A model generated the notes under the pieces. The model saw only the letters and a program-made list of their open reading frames with translations. It had not been told where the DNA came from and searched no databases. Below, piece by piece: positions 42,565-50,203 of a stretch of DNA of 64,000 nucleotides (position 1 is the first letter of the stretch; the number at the start of each line of letters is the position of its first letter). A program made the translations under genes and the position numbers. The DNA lies in contig JANQDZ010000096.1 of assembly GCA_028278645.1 (NCBI GenBank), positions 24,110-88,109 of the forward strand. Reading direction: 5' to 3'. This DNA is from Longimicrobiales bacterium (GTDB taxonomy: Bacteria > Gemmatimonadota > Gemmatimonadetes > Longimicrobiales > Gaopeijiaceae).

Positions 42565-43752
42565 TCAGCAACCTCCGGCTTTTGGTTTCTTTCCACTTCC
42601 CCCGGCAGGCATCATGGGCGGAGGCGCGGCCACGGAAAAATTCTGGACCGCGGCGCCGGAGAAAAACGCCGAGATCTGGTTCTGTCGCTGGACCCTGTCT
42701 CGTTCAGCCAAGGAGTTTCCCCACGCTGAGGCCGGGGTGAGGACGTCCTCCGCCCACCCATCCCAACCGCCCGCCAGGAACCGGTAGTCCAAACCCTCCG
42801 GCCAACCCGCCGGGCCTTCGGTGAAACGCCCGCTTTCGTCAAAGGTGACGACCAGGGTGCCTTCTGGAGTACGCCTCAGGTACTCGGCCCGGGCCTCGGA
42901 GTCACCCAATCGCACCGCCCCGGGGATTCCCCGCTCCGAATCGGGATCGGACCGGAGGTCCAGAATCAGAATGCCCGGCTCTCGTTCGATGAGCTTTTCA
43001 GCCAGGACCAATGGCGCCATGGAAGTCATGGCCACCGGACCCGTTGATGGGCCGGGGCTGCCGGCGGTCAGAGTCACGATAGCCAGCGCAGCCAAAGACC
43101 CTCCCATGGCCAGCTTGAGCCTAGGCCTGTTTGGCGGTGTGAGCTCCACCGGCTTGGTCTTGGCCTGGAAAACCGCCTCGACCTTCTCAGCTCCCACAAA
43201 CGCCAACACCGCTCCAGCAACCATGATGAGGGCCAGTACCAGGGCCGGGATCCCGAAGACCTCATGCAACAGAGATACCTCCCCCGACCCGGCGAGATAG
43301 AGGGCCTGAAGACCTGGTACCCAGTCCACCGTGAAGGTGAAGAGTGCGATACCCAAGAAGATCCCCACGAAGGTCACCCATCCGTCAATCCTGCCCGAAA
43401 CCATGGATACGACCGAAGTTCCTGGGCAGAGCCCACTCATGATGAATCCCACCCCAAGGAGGAAGCCACCGACGGCCTGGGCCGGGATAAATGTCGGATT
43501 GACCCACATCATGGCCATGTCCACAAAGCCCAGGGACGCCAGCCCGTAGAGTCCCACCATAGCCACGAGGATAGCCGTGAACATGACCTTGAAGACGGTC
43601 ATGTCGTTCAGGTAGAACTGCGCCGCGAGCTTCCTGGCGTTCCCGAAGCCGGCCCTCTCCAGAACAAAGCCGAATCCAAATCCGATGAAGAGGCCGGTGA
43701 GAAGCCGGAAGTCGTCGCTGGCGAATTCCAGGGGAAAGAGGGCGCTAGTCAT
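42565..43752 (-). CDS. YeeE/YedE sulfur-transport family membrane protein with degenerate rhodanese domain
   Basis: 395 residues. AGGAGG lies eight bases before the ATG at 43752 (an ATG at 43758 is the alternative). The N-terminal half is a YeeE/YedE domain with about eight hydrophobic helices and the motifs ERAGFGNARKL and GLCPGTSVVS, whose Cys is typical of thiosulfate and other sulfur-compound transporters. The C-terminal half is rhodanese-like (GILILDLRSDPDSERGIPGAV, FLAGGWDGW), but the active-site Cys position reads TFDESGRF, so it cannot carry a persulfide. Last gene of the Psr operon; overlaps the preceding YeeE gene by 4 bases. Confidence 0.82.
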   Translation of the reverse strand: MTSALFPLEFASDDFRLLTGLFIGFGFGFVLERAGFGNARKLAAQFYLNDMTVFKVMFTAILVAMVGLYGLASLGFVDMAMMWVNPTFIPAQAVGGFLLGVGFIMSGLCPGTSVVSMVSGRIDGWVTFVGIFLGIALFTFTVDWVPGLQALYLAGSGEVSLLHEVFGIPALVLALIMVAGAVLAFVGAEKVEAVFQAKTKPVELTPPNRPRLKLAMGGSLAALAIVTLTAGSPGPSTGPVAMTSMAPLVLAEKLIEREPGILILDLRSDPDSERGIPGAVRLGDSEARAEYLRRTPEGTLVVTFDESGRFTEGPAGWPEGLDYRFLAGGWDGWAEDVLTPASAWGNSLAERDRVQRQNQISAFFSGAAVQNFSVAAPPPMMPAGGSGKKPKAGGC

Positions 43753-44261
43753 GTCCATTGCCTCCTTACCAGGTGTGCGACGGCGTACCCGCCCCCGAAC
43801 ACCATAAGCATGAACACCCAGCTCCCCGTCCCCAAACCCGCCCCACCGCTGAGAGCCTGACCGGACGTGCACCCCCGGGCCAGAGAGGCCGCGAATCCCA
43901 TGATCACGCCCCCGGCCATGGCGTAGGTGAGGCGTCCCCGGACCGAAATGTTGGGTCCTTTCTCCACTTTGGTCGCCAAGCGACCGGCGCTGAGGGCCCC
44001 CAGAAATCCTCCCAGGATCACGCCCATGACTTCCACCACGAGCCAGTTCCGGAGGGGGGAAGCGCCATCAGCCACGTAGCTCTTCAGTACGGTGTTCTGG
44101 GCCGTCCATTCGGGAGCCACCTGGGAGGTGGCAAGAGCCAGCGTCCGCTTCGGCAAGGCCGTCGCCCCGAGGCCGTTTCCGGCAACCAAAAACGCCGCCA
44201 GAAGAACGAGGCCCAAGATCACGCCAGCCACGTAAGGGTTCCAGTATTCCTTCGTCTTCAT
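43749..44261 (-). CDS. YeeE/YedE family membrane protein (half-size)
   Basis: 170 residues, with hydrophobic helices at the N-terminus (VAGVILGLVLLAAFLVAG), centre (VVEVMGVILGGFLGALSAG) and C-terminus (WVFMLMVFGGGYAVAHLV). The conserved ASLARGCTSGQALSGGAGL, with its Cys, is the YeeE/YedE signature. Together with the 42565 product it makes a two-subunit sulfur-compound channel (TsuA-like). It sits seven bases after the NrfD-like gene. Confidence 0.85.
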   Translation of the reverse strand: MKTKEYWNPYVAGVILGLVLLAAFLVAGNGLGATALPKRTLALATSQVAPEWTAQNTVLKSYVADGASPLRNWLVVEVMGVILGGFLGALSAGRLATKVEKGPNISVRGRLTYAMAGGVIMGFAASLARGCTSGQALSGGAGLGTGSWVFMLMVFGGGYAVAHLVRRQWT

Positions 44262-44268
44262 TGATCCA

Positions 44269-45231
44269 TCACCTCATTGCGATCTCGGTGACCCACCCGG
44301 TGGCCTGGCCCGCAAACACCAGGATCCACCTGAGGGCGAACCCGCCAAGAAGGACCAGAACTGCAGTACCCCTACCGGGCAAGGCACCATGTTTGTACTC
44401 CAACCACTCCCCCGCCAAAGGAGCCAACAACCCCAACGCCACCACCAGGGTCCAGAAAGCAGCCGTATAGGGCCCGCCCAGAATTACGGCGAGGGCTCCC
44501 TGGGCCGCGCTTCCTCCGGTTGCAAGCCCCATCATCCACAAGCCCAGAAGTCCCAACTCGATGGCTATGAGCCCCATATCGGCCCGGCTGAGAGATCTCC
44601 GTTCATCGTCTGAGAGACCGAACAGAAGCATGAAGGCCGCGCCGGTGGAAAGTCCCGATACCAGGAAGAGGGGCCCCAACAGAGCTGAGTTCCACAGGGG
44701 TCTCGCAGCCATGGTGCCCAGAAGCACACCGGTGTAGATCCCCAGAGCCGCGCCCATGACGATGTTCAACCGGGCAAGGAAGACGGTGTTGTTTTTCGCC
44801 CAACCCTCGATGCGTCGGAGGAGGGCAATCCGAGCCACCCACCTCCCGATGCGCGCTTTGTGGCGCTCCGGCGTTCCCACCCAAGCCAGAAGGATGGAAG
44901 CTGGATAAACACCTAGGAGGATCCAGGCTCCCCAGGACATGGGAGAGGTGAGCTTGAAGGTCAGATAGAACCTCCAAGCGTTGAAGGGGTGCTCCAGGTC
45001 CAACCACAAAAAGAACATCCCCACCGAAATGGCGATGGGCGCCACCCACGGCATGAGTGCCAGGGCCGGAGAGGGCTCTCGCCCCTGTCCTCTGAGGAAC
45101 CGAATCCCTGTGAGAATCATGACCCCGGCCACCACCCCACCGAGGAAGAGGTAAAGAGGGATCTCCCAACCCCACACATGCATAGTGGGATCGATGAGAT
45201 GGTTGTGCCGTGTGCTCGTGATCTCGTTCAT
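44269..45231 (-). CDS. PsrC/NrfD-type membrane anchor of a molybdoenzyme
   Basis: 320 residues with about nine hydrophobic helices (WEIPLYLFLGGVVAGVMIL, IAISVGMFFLWLDLEHPFNAW, ALLGPLFLVSGLSTGAAFMLLF). The WLDLEHP segment and ARPLWNSALLGPLFLVSGLSTG are characteristic of PsrC. It anchors the PsrAB subunits and exchanges electrons with menaquinone. It lies between the Fe-S gene and the YeeE genes in one minus-strand operon. Confidence 0.88.
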   Translation of the reverse strand: MNEITSTRHNHLIDPTMHVWGWEIPLYLFLGGVVAGVMILTGIRFLRGQGREPSPALALMPWVAPIAISVGMFFLWLDLEHPFNAWRFYLTFKLTSPMSWGAWILLGVYPASILLAWVGTPERHKARIGRWVARIALLRRIEGWAKNNTVFLARLNIVMGAALGIYTGVLLGTMAARPLWNSALLGPLFLVSGLSTGAAFMLLFGLSDDERRSLSRADMGLIAIELGLLGLWMMGLATGGSAAQGALAVILGGPYTAAFWTLVVALGLLAPLAGEWLEYKHGALPGRGTAVLVLLGGFALRWILVFAGQATGWVTEIAMR

Positions 45232-45238
45232 CGATCCC

Positions 45239-45787
45239 TCACTTCAGGTAGAAGTGTTTGGGGCTCGTCCCGGCGTCGGGCTTGAGGACATAGGCCTCTC
45301 GGGTCGCCAGTGCTCGGGAAATCTTACTGTCGGGATCATTCAGATCGCCGAAGTAGATGCTCTGCGTCGGACAGATTTCCTGACAGGACGTAGTCGTGAT
45401 CCCCGACTCCAGTCTGTGCATGCAGAACGTGCACTTGTCGGCGGCCCCACTCCTGGGATCGATGTGCCTCGCGTCGTAAGGGCAGGCCGTGATGCAGGCC
45501 TTACAGCCAGAGCATTTGTCCGGGTTCACCTGGACCGTACCGCCAGGCCCATAGTGTGAGGAGCCGGTGGGGCAAACCGTGACACAGGGTGCGTCCTCAC
45601 AGTGGTTGCATCGTTCCGACCGGATGGTCATCCGGACGTCTGGGTACTCCCCTTCGAGAAGGGTATAGATCCAGTCCCGGGAGAATTCCGGAGCGGTGGC
45701 GTTTTCCGTCTTGCAGCCGATGACACACGCTGCACAACCCACACAGGTCCGGGTGTCGATGGCCATGCCAAAACGAACGTCGCTCAT
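45239..45787 (-). CDS. 4Fe-4S electron-transfer subunit (PsrB/PhsB/DmsB family)
   Basis: 182 residues without signal peptide; such subunits are exported with the Tat-bearing catalytic partner. Four cluster motifs are present: CVGCAACVIGC, CNHCEDAPCVTVC, CSGCKACITAC and CTFC with CQEIC. It connects the molybdopterin subunit (4-base overlap) to the NrfD anchor (7 bases on). Length and motif order are as in PsrB. Confidence 0.92.
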   Translation of the reverse strand: MSDVRFGMAIDTRTCVGCAACVIGCKTENATAPEFSRDWIYTLLEGEYPDVRMTIRSERCNHCEDAPCVTVCPTGSSHYGPGGTVQVNPDKCSGCKACITACPYDARHIDPRSGAADKCTFCMHRLESGITTTSCQEICPTQSIYFGDLNDPDSKISRALATREAYVLKPDAGTSPKHFYLK

Positions 45788-48105
45788 ACGGCCACCCCCT
45801 TCCTCCCAGCCGGGGAAACAAGGCCCGCCATGACCTCCTCCTCCTGCCCTTCTGATTCCAAGGAGGACCCAGCAGCCGAAGTTTCTTCTACGTCCTCAGC
45901 TCGCAGGAAGGTCACGAAGTTCACATTCATCCCCGTCCCACCCATGATCGGGTCGGTCTTGAAGCGGGTGATGAGCTCGGCATCGTCGATCCCCTTCCCG
46001 TAGACCTGCCTGAGTTTCTTCGCCTTCCTTCCATAGCCGTGTACGACATAAACGGCGTCGGGATGGATCCGGTCGGTGACCTTCACCGGCGCGCTGAAGG
46101 TGGACCTCACCCCATCCTGGTTCTGGAGGTAAACCCGGTCACCGCTCGTCAATCCCCACCGCTGGGCAATCTTTCGGTTCACCCACACCCCGTTTTCATC
46201 CATTACTTCGGAAAGGAGACGGTTGTTGGTGGTTCTCCCGAAGGTGTGGACCGGCGATCGCCCGAAAAGAAGTCGGTAGTAACCCTGCGGCGGGTCCTCC
46301 GCCTCTTCGTCGTGCCAAGTGGGCATTGGGTCGAAGCCCTGGGCCGCCAGCTTCTGCGAGTAGAACTCGATTTTTCCGGAATCGGTCCAGAAGACCGGGG
46401 CCGCCCCTTCCTCGAAGTAGATGGGTCCCTGCTCCCCTACGATGACGCCGTCCCGCTGCAGAACATCACAGTCCAACCCGGCCGCTTCCACACGGGTTTT
46501 TGCGTACTCCACCGAATCCTGCCAGGGGAAGAAGTCCGGAAGACCGACGCGGTGGCCCAATTCCCTGGCGATCCACCAACCTGGCTTCGAGTCGTACATG
46601 GGCGGGACCACCTCCTGCCGAACCGCCACATAGGGGGTACGCCAGGGGGGAGCAAAGACCTCGTCACACCGCTCCAGGTAAGTCGCTTCGGGTAATACCA
46701 CGTCCGACCATCCCACGATCTCGGCCGGGAGGATGTCCACGGTCACCAGGAAATCCAGCTCCTGGATGGCCCGGTAGGTCTGTTCGGGGTTCGGCAGGGT
46801 CGTCGGGAGGTTCGAACCGTAGACCATCCAGCCCTTGATGCGCGAATCTCCGATACCGCTGGGGATAGTCGCATCGCACACCCCCTGGGCCAGAACCTGG
46901 TCGGCCAGGGGATAGGCACTGGGATCGGGCCGATCTGCCACCTGGGCTTCGTGATCCAGATAGCCGGGGTACTCGTACGGCGGGATGTCCATGGCCGACG
47001 GAACGAAGAACCCACCTTTCCGACCCCAAGACCCCAGCAGCGCATTCAACAGCGCAATGGCTCTGGAACGCTGGGTGTCGTTCCCATACCAGGTCACGTG
47101 ACGGCCCGGGTGCACCAGCGTCGCAGGGCGCTCCGCAGCCATGATTCGGGCGGTTCGCCTTATTGGGTCCGGGTCCAGGCCGGTCCGCGTATATGCCCAC
47201 TCGGGGGTGTACGGCTGGACGTGGGCCTGGAGCTGTTCGAACCCGTAGCCGTAGGCTTCCACGTAATCCCGATCGTAGAGCCCCTCACCGATGATCACGT
47301 TCATCCAGGCAAGGAGGAGTGCGATGTCCGTCCCGGGCTTGATGGGCATCCACTCCACCGATTTGCTGGCTGCGATGGAGAACCGGGGATCAACCGTGAT
47401 CACCTTGGCTCCGTTCCGAATCGCTTCCGCAAACTCCTGGACCTGGGTGTTGTGCATGTTCTCACCCAGGTGGGATCCGATGAGGACAAGACACCGGGAG
47501 TTCTTGATGTCGGTCCGCTCCGGGGAGCCAACTCCCCACCCATAGGTGAGGTCGAAACCGACGTCCCTGGGACCCCGGCACTGGGCATAGGAAGGAGCAG
47601 CGATGTTGGGGGACCCGTAGGCGTGGAAAAGGTGCTTCATCCAGTTCCCACCGTACCCGTGGGAGAACAACGCCAAGGCCTCGGGCCCATACCTGGTCTT
47701 GATGCGTTCGAAGTTCTCCGCGACTTCGTTCAGGGCCGCGTCCCAGGACACCTCTTCGAACTCCTGGGAACCCCTCATGTCACGGCGGACCATGGGCTTC
47801 TTCAGGCGATCCGGGTCATAAAGGATTCCGGTACCGCCGGCTCCCCGGGGACAAAGGTGCCCCTGGGAGAGGGGATCCTTCGGGTTCCCCTTGATCTTGG
47901 TGACTCGGCCGTCTTTCACGTGGGCCAGAATCCCGCACTTCCAGAAGCAGAGCTCACAGAAGGAAGGGACGACTTGTTCACCGTCGGTCCCTGGATTCAC
48001 CGTCCGGTTGCCGTAAAGGCCGAACCAGTCGGTGGTGACGCCACTCAGGGCCGCGGTCCCGGCCACGCCGTACGAAGACATCCGGATGAAATCACGTCTT
48101 TTCAC
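45784..48105 (-). CDS. Molybdopterin oxidoreductase, polysulfide/thiosulfate reductase catalytic subunit type
   Basis: 773 residues from a GTG start at 48105 (GGGAGGG seven bases upstream; an ATG at 48120 has no ribosome site). A Tat signal (KRRDFIRMSSYGVAG) comes first, then the [4Fe-4S] motif CELCFWKCG with a distal LCPRGAGG, and the bis-MGD domains (VLIGSHLGENMHN, VHPGRHVTWYGNDTQRSRAIALLNALLG). The Mo-ligand position reads SYAQCRGPRD, a Cys as in PsrA/PhsA. With PsrB, PsrC and sulfur-transport genes behind it, reduction of polysulfide, thiosulfate or tetrathionate is the best guess. A related oxidising role cannot be excluded. Confidence 0.9.
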   Translation of the reverse strand: MKRRDFIRMSSYGVAGTAALSGVTTDWFGLYGNRTVNPGTDGEQVVPSFCELCFWKCGILAHVKDGRVTKIKGNPKDPLSQGHLCPRGAGGTGILYDPDRLKKPMVRRDMRGSQEFEEVSWDAALNEVAENFERIKTRYGPEALALFSHGYGGNWMKHLFHAYGSPNIAAPSYAQCRGPRDVGFDLTYGWGVGSPERTDIKNSRCLVLIGSHLGENMHNTQVQEFAEAIRNGAKVITVDPRFSIAASKSVEWMPIKPGTDIALLLAWMNVIIGEGLYDRDYVEAYGYGFEQLQAHVQPYTPEWAYTRTGLDPDPIRRTARIMAAERPATLVHPGRHVTWYGNDTQRSRAIALLNALLGSWGRKGGFFVPSAMDIPPYEYPGYLDHEAQVADRPDPSAYPLADQVLAQGVCDATIPSGIGDSRIKGWMVYGSNLPTTLPNPEQTYRAIQELDFLVTVDILPAEIVGWSDVVLPEATYLERCDEVFAPPWRTPYVAVRQEVVPPMYDSKPGWWIARELGHRVGLPDFFPWQDSVEYAKTRVEAAGLDCDVLQRDGVIVGEQGPIYFEEGAAPVFWTDSGKIEFYSQKLAAQGFDPMPTWHDEEAEDPPQGYYRLLFGRSPVHTFGRTTNNRLLSEVMDENGVWVNRKIAQRWGLTSGDRVYLQNQDGVRSTFSAPVKVTDRIHPDAVYVVHGYGRKAKKLRQVYGKGIDDAELITRFKTDPIMGGTGMNVNFVTFLRAEDVEETSAAGSSLESEGQEEEVMAGLVSPAGRKGVAV

Positions 48106-48228
48106 GCCGGGCCCTCCCATGGATCATATTCAACATTTCCTATGTCCTCTTTCTTAGACACCCGCCAGAAAGCAATCCACGTTTTTGTCGGAAATGACCC
48201 TTTGGGGCGCCAAGGTGCCCTTCTTTTA

Positions 48229-48244
48229 AGCAATGCCGGGGCCA
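48229..48244 (-). promoter_or_regulatory. Candidate sigma-54 promoter for the Psr operon
   Basis: Minus-strand TGGCCCCGGCATTGCT matches TGGCAC-N5-TTGC with one change and correct spacing. The predicted start is near 48218, about 113 bases before the GTG at 48105. Confidence 0.65.
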
Positions 48245-48362
48245 ATCAGTGAAAGAAAAAAAGCCGCCGGACCATCGGTGTAAGTTGTTATCCGACATTC
48301 ACTTCAAGATTGAAGAGAAGGGTCGTCCTAAGGTTCGGTAAAGAGGGTACGCTAGGTCCGGC

Positions 48363-48419
48363 GACAGAATGTCCCCCGGAGGAGCAGCCGCCGGTCCTAA
48401 ACGGCCTGGGGACATTCTG
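48363..48419. promoter_or_regulatory. GACA-N3-TGTC site within a spaced inverted repeat
   Basis: GACAGAATGTC at 48363-48373 has the same core as the two copies in 17982-18030. It begins a 12-base inverted repeat CAGAATGTCCCC / GGGGACATTCTG (48365-48376 and 48408-48419, 31-base loop). It lies about 150 bases upstream of the predicted Psr start, within enhancer range. Confidence 0.5.
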
Positions 48420-48609
48420 GCCCAAATACCTGGCCTCCGGGATGCTGAACCGTGGCCGCGGAGCCGTTTTGCCGGACAAAAAAACCTGAGAAAACCCTAG
48501 GAGACTTCATCGGTCCTTACTAGGTTTGATGCGCCGGTTCTGGAGGCCTTCCCTCGTATCCAATCAGCAGAACCGCACACCTCCCAAAACCAGACGAGGA
48601 CCAGAAGGA

Positions 48610-49182
48610 ATGGAAAGCTGGATTGCGCTCTTGAAGCAGCCATGGCCCTGGTACGTCACAGGGCCCCTGATCGGGTTGGTGGTTCCGATCCTGTTCATCG
48701 CGGCCAATAAAAGGTTCGGCCTTTCGTCCAACCTGACACACATCTGCGCCGTCATCGCCCCCAGAAGGCCCAACTTTCTGACCCGGGAGCGCTCCGCAAT
48801 AGCCTATTGGAATCTGACCATCGTCCTCGGTTTGATCCTCGGAGGCTTCATCGCCGTCTCGTTCCTGTCTCACCCCGAGCAGGTGGTGGGAATCTCAGAA
48901 AGGACCAGAGCCGACCTAGGCGCCTTGGGGATCACCGACTTCATGGGGTTGGTCCCAAGGGAGATCTTCAGTTTTGAGTCACTGGCCACCGGTCGGGGAT
49001 TGATCATGGTTTTGGGGGGTGGTTTTCTGGTGGGGTTTGGTGCTCGGTATGCAGGCGGGTGTACGTCGGGACATGGCATAACCGGGTTGTCCGATATCCA
49101 GGTGCCTTCCCTGGTAGCCGTCCTCGGGTTCTTCGCCGGGGGGTTCATCAGCACGTTCCTCATCCTTCCCCTGGTTTTGTAG
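48610..49182 (+). CDS. YeeE/YedE family membrane protein
   Basis: 190 residues from ATG 48610 (AGAAGGA adjacent). Hydrophobic helices at 14-33, 68-86, 133-150 and 165-187. The family signature FGARYAGGCTSGHGITGLS contains the conserved Cys. It is followed 12 bases later by a partner half gene. This second YeeE pair, divergent from the Psr operon, would import or export a sulfur compound across the inner membrane. Confidence 0.88.
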   Translation: MESWIALLKQPWPWYVTGPLIGLVVPILFIAANKRFGLSSNLTHICAVIAPRRPNFLTRERSAIAYWNLTIVLGLILGGFIAVSFLSHPEQVVGISERTRADLGALGITDFMGLVPREIFSFESLATGRGLIMVLGGGFLVGFGARYAGGCTSGHGITGLSDIQVPSLVAVLGFFAGGFISTFLILPLVL

Positions 49183-49194
49183 GGGATTCCCACG

Positions 49195-49653
49195 ATGACC
49201 ACGGTACCAGAGAAGCCCGCCGGAGAAAGCCCCCTGGCCCTACTTTTTTATCTGATCACCGGGACAGTCCTTGGAATCCTCTTCATCAAGGGCGAGGTCG
49301 TTTCCTGGTTCCGGATTCAAGAGATGTTCCGACTGCAAAGCATCCATATGTACGGAACCATCGGGTCTGCCGTAATGGTGGGGGGAGCCTCGGTCTGGCT
49401 TATCAAGAGGTTCAAAATGAGGTCCCTCACCGGGGAACCCATCGTGATTGAACCGAAGGAACATACCCCTGGCTTCAAACGCTATTGGATGGGCGGCGCG
49501 ACGTTCGGGTTGGGTTGGGCTCTTCTCGGGGCTTGCCCGGGCCCGATCTTCACTCTGGCAGGCGGGGGGGCTCCGGTCTACTTCGTGGCTATCGCCTCAG
49601 CCGTGGCCGGCGCGTACTCCTACGCCCTGTGGGGGAGCCGCCTTCCTCACTGA
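49195..49653 (+). CDS. YeeE/YedE family membrane protein, partner half
   Basis: 152 residues with helices LALLFYLITGTVLGILFI, MYGTIGSAVMVGGASVWLI and a C-terminal pair. The motif GLGWALLGACPGPIFTLAGGG is the second-half YedE signature, with its Cys. Together with the preceding gene it makes the two-half arrangement common outside E. coli. Likely same operon. Confidence 0.88.
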   Translation: MTTVPEKPAGESPLALLFYLITGTVLGILFIKGEVVSWFRIQEMFRLQSIHMYGTIGSAVMVGGASVWLIKRFKMRSLTGEPIVIEPKEHTPGFKRYWMGGATFGLGWALLGACPGPIFTLAGGGAPVYFVAIASAVAGAYSYALWGSRLPH

Positions 49654-49657
49654 ACGG

Positions 49658-50104
49658 TCATGACCCTTTATCGAAGACCACTCGCCACTGACCGTCTGCG
49701 TCCTTTCTCCAAACGGAGTTGAAGCGTCCAACCACCTCGCCGGATGGATCTCGAACTGGCCCCGAGCTGAGGGCCAGAACTCCCGACTGGAGTACCTCGA
49801 CCAGGTCCGGATGCCATGAGAATGGCGCATCGGGGCCTTCGAAGAAGGGGGCCCAGGCTTCGGCGATGGCGTCGCGACCTCGGACGGGGGTGTTGCCGTT
49901 GAAGAATACCGCCTCGGGGGAGATGAAAGACTTGAACGCGTCGAGGTCCCGATCTGCCATGGTTTTTGCGAAGGCGATTTCGCGGGCTTTGACTTCCTCC
50001 CCCGGAGTCTCCTGCCCACTCCCTTCGGACGGGGCCACGCCCGTGGCGAGAACGCTCAGAAACATCAAACCTATCCCACATCGCTTCGACCTCTTCCTAC
50101 CCAT
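49658..50104 (-). CDS. Secreted NTF2/SnoaL-like (DUF4440-type) protein
   Basis: 148 residues. A basic N-terminus and signal segment (CGIGLMFLSVLATG) come first, then KAREIAFAKTMADRDLDAFKSFISPEAVFFNGNTPVRGRDAIAEAW, a textbook DUF4440/SnoaL start, and WRKDADGQWRVVFDKGS at the end. It probably binds a small ligand in the periplasm. Paralogous in fold to the lipoprotein at 25029. Confidence 0.8.
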   Translation of the reverse strand: MGRKRSKRCGIGLMFLSVLATGVAPSEGSGQETPGEEVKAREIAFAKTMADRDLDAFKSFISPEAVFFNGNTPVRGRDAIAEAWAPFFEGPDAPFSWHPDLVEVLQSGVLALSSGPVRDPSGEVVGRFNSVWRKDADGQWRVVFDKGS

Positions 50105-50203
50105 CCTTCACCTTCCCTTCTGAAAGAAACACAAACGGACTGACCTGGGACGGCCTTAAATCGCAATCTGTCCCATCGGAATCCCCTTCGCCGGAAGCCA
50201 CCC

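Larger units (their letters stand above)
48106..48609. other. Divergent control region of the Psr and YeeE operons
   Basis: 504 bases without a supported gene. It holds a minus-strand sigma-54 element (48229), a GACA-N3-TGTC site (48363) inside a long inverted repeat (48365-48419) and a weak plus-strand GG-N10-GC match at 48431. Confidence 0.5.

Noticed and set aside
46951..48252. Long plus-strand open frame opposite the molybdoenzyme gene
   Set aside because: It is the complementary shadow of a strongly supported gene; its translation has no family character and no ribosome site.
48431..48446. Plus-strand sigma-54-like TGGCCTCCGGGATGCT before the divergent YeeE pair
   Set aside because: Spacing fits but the -24 box lacks CAC and the -12 box reads ATGC; such matches are expected by chance in GC-rich DNA.
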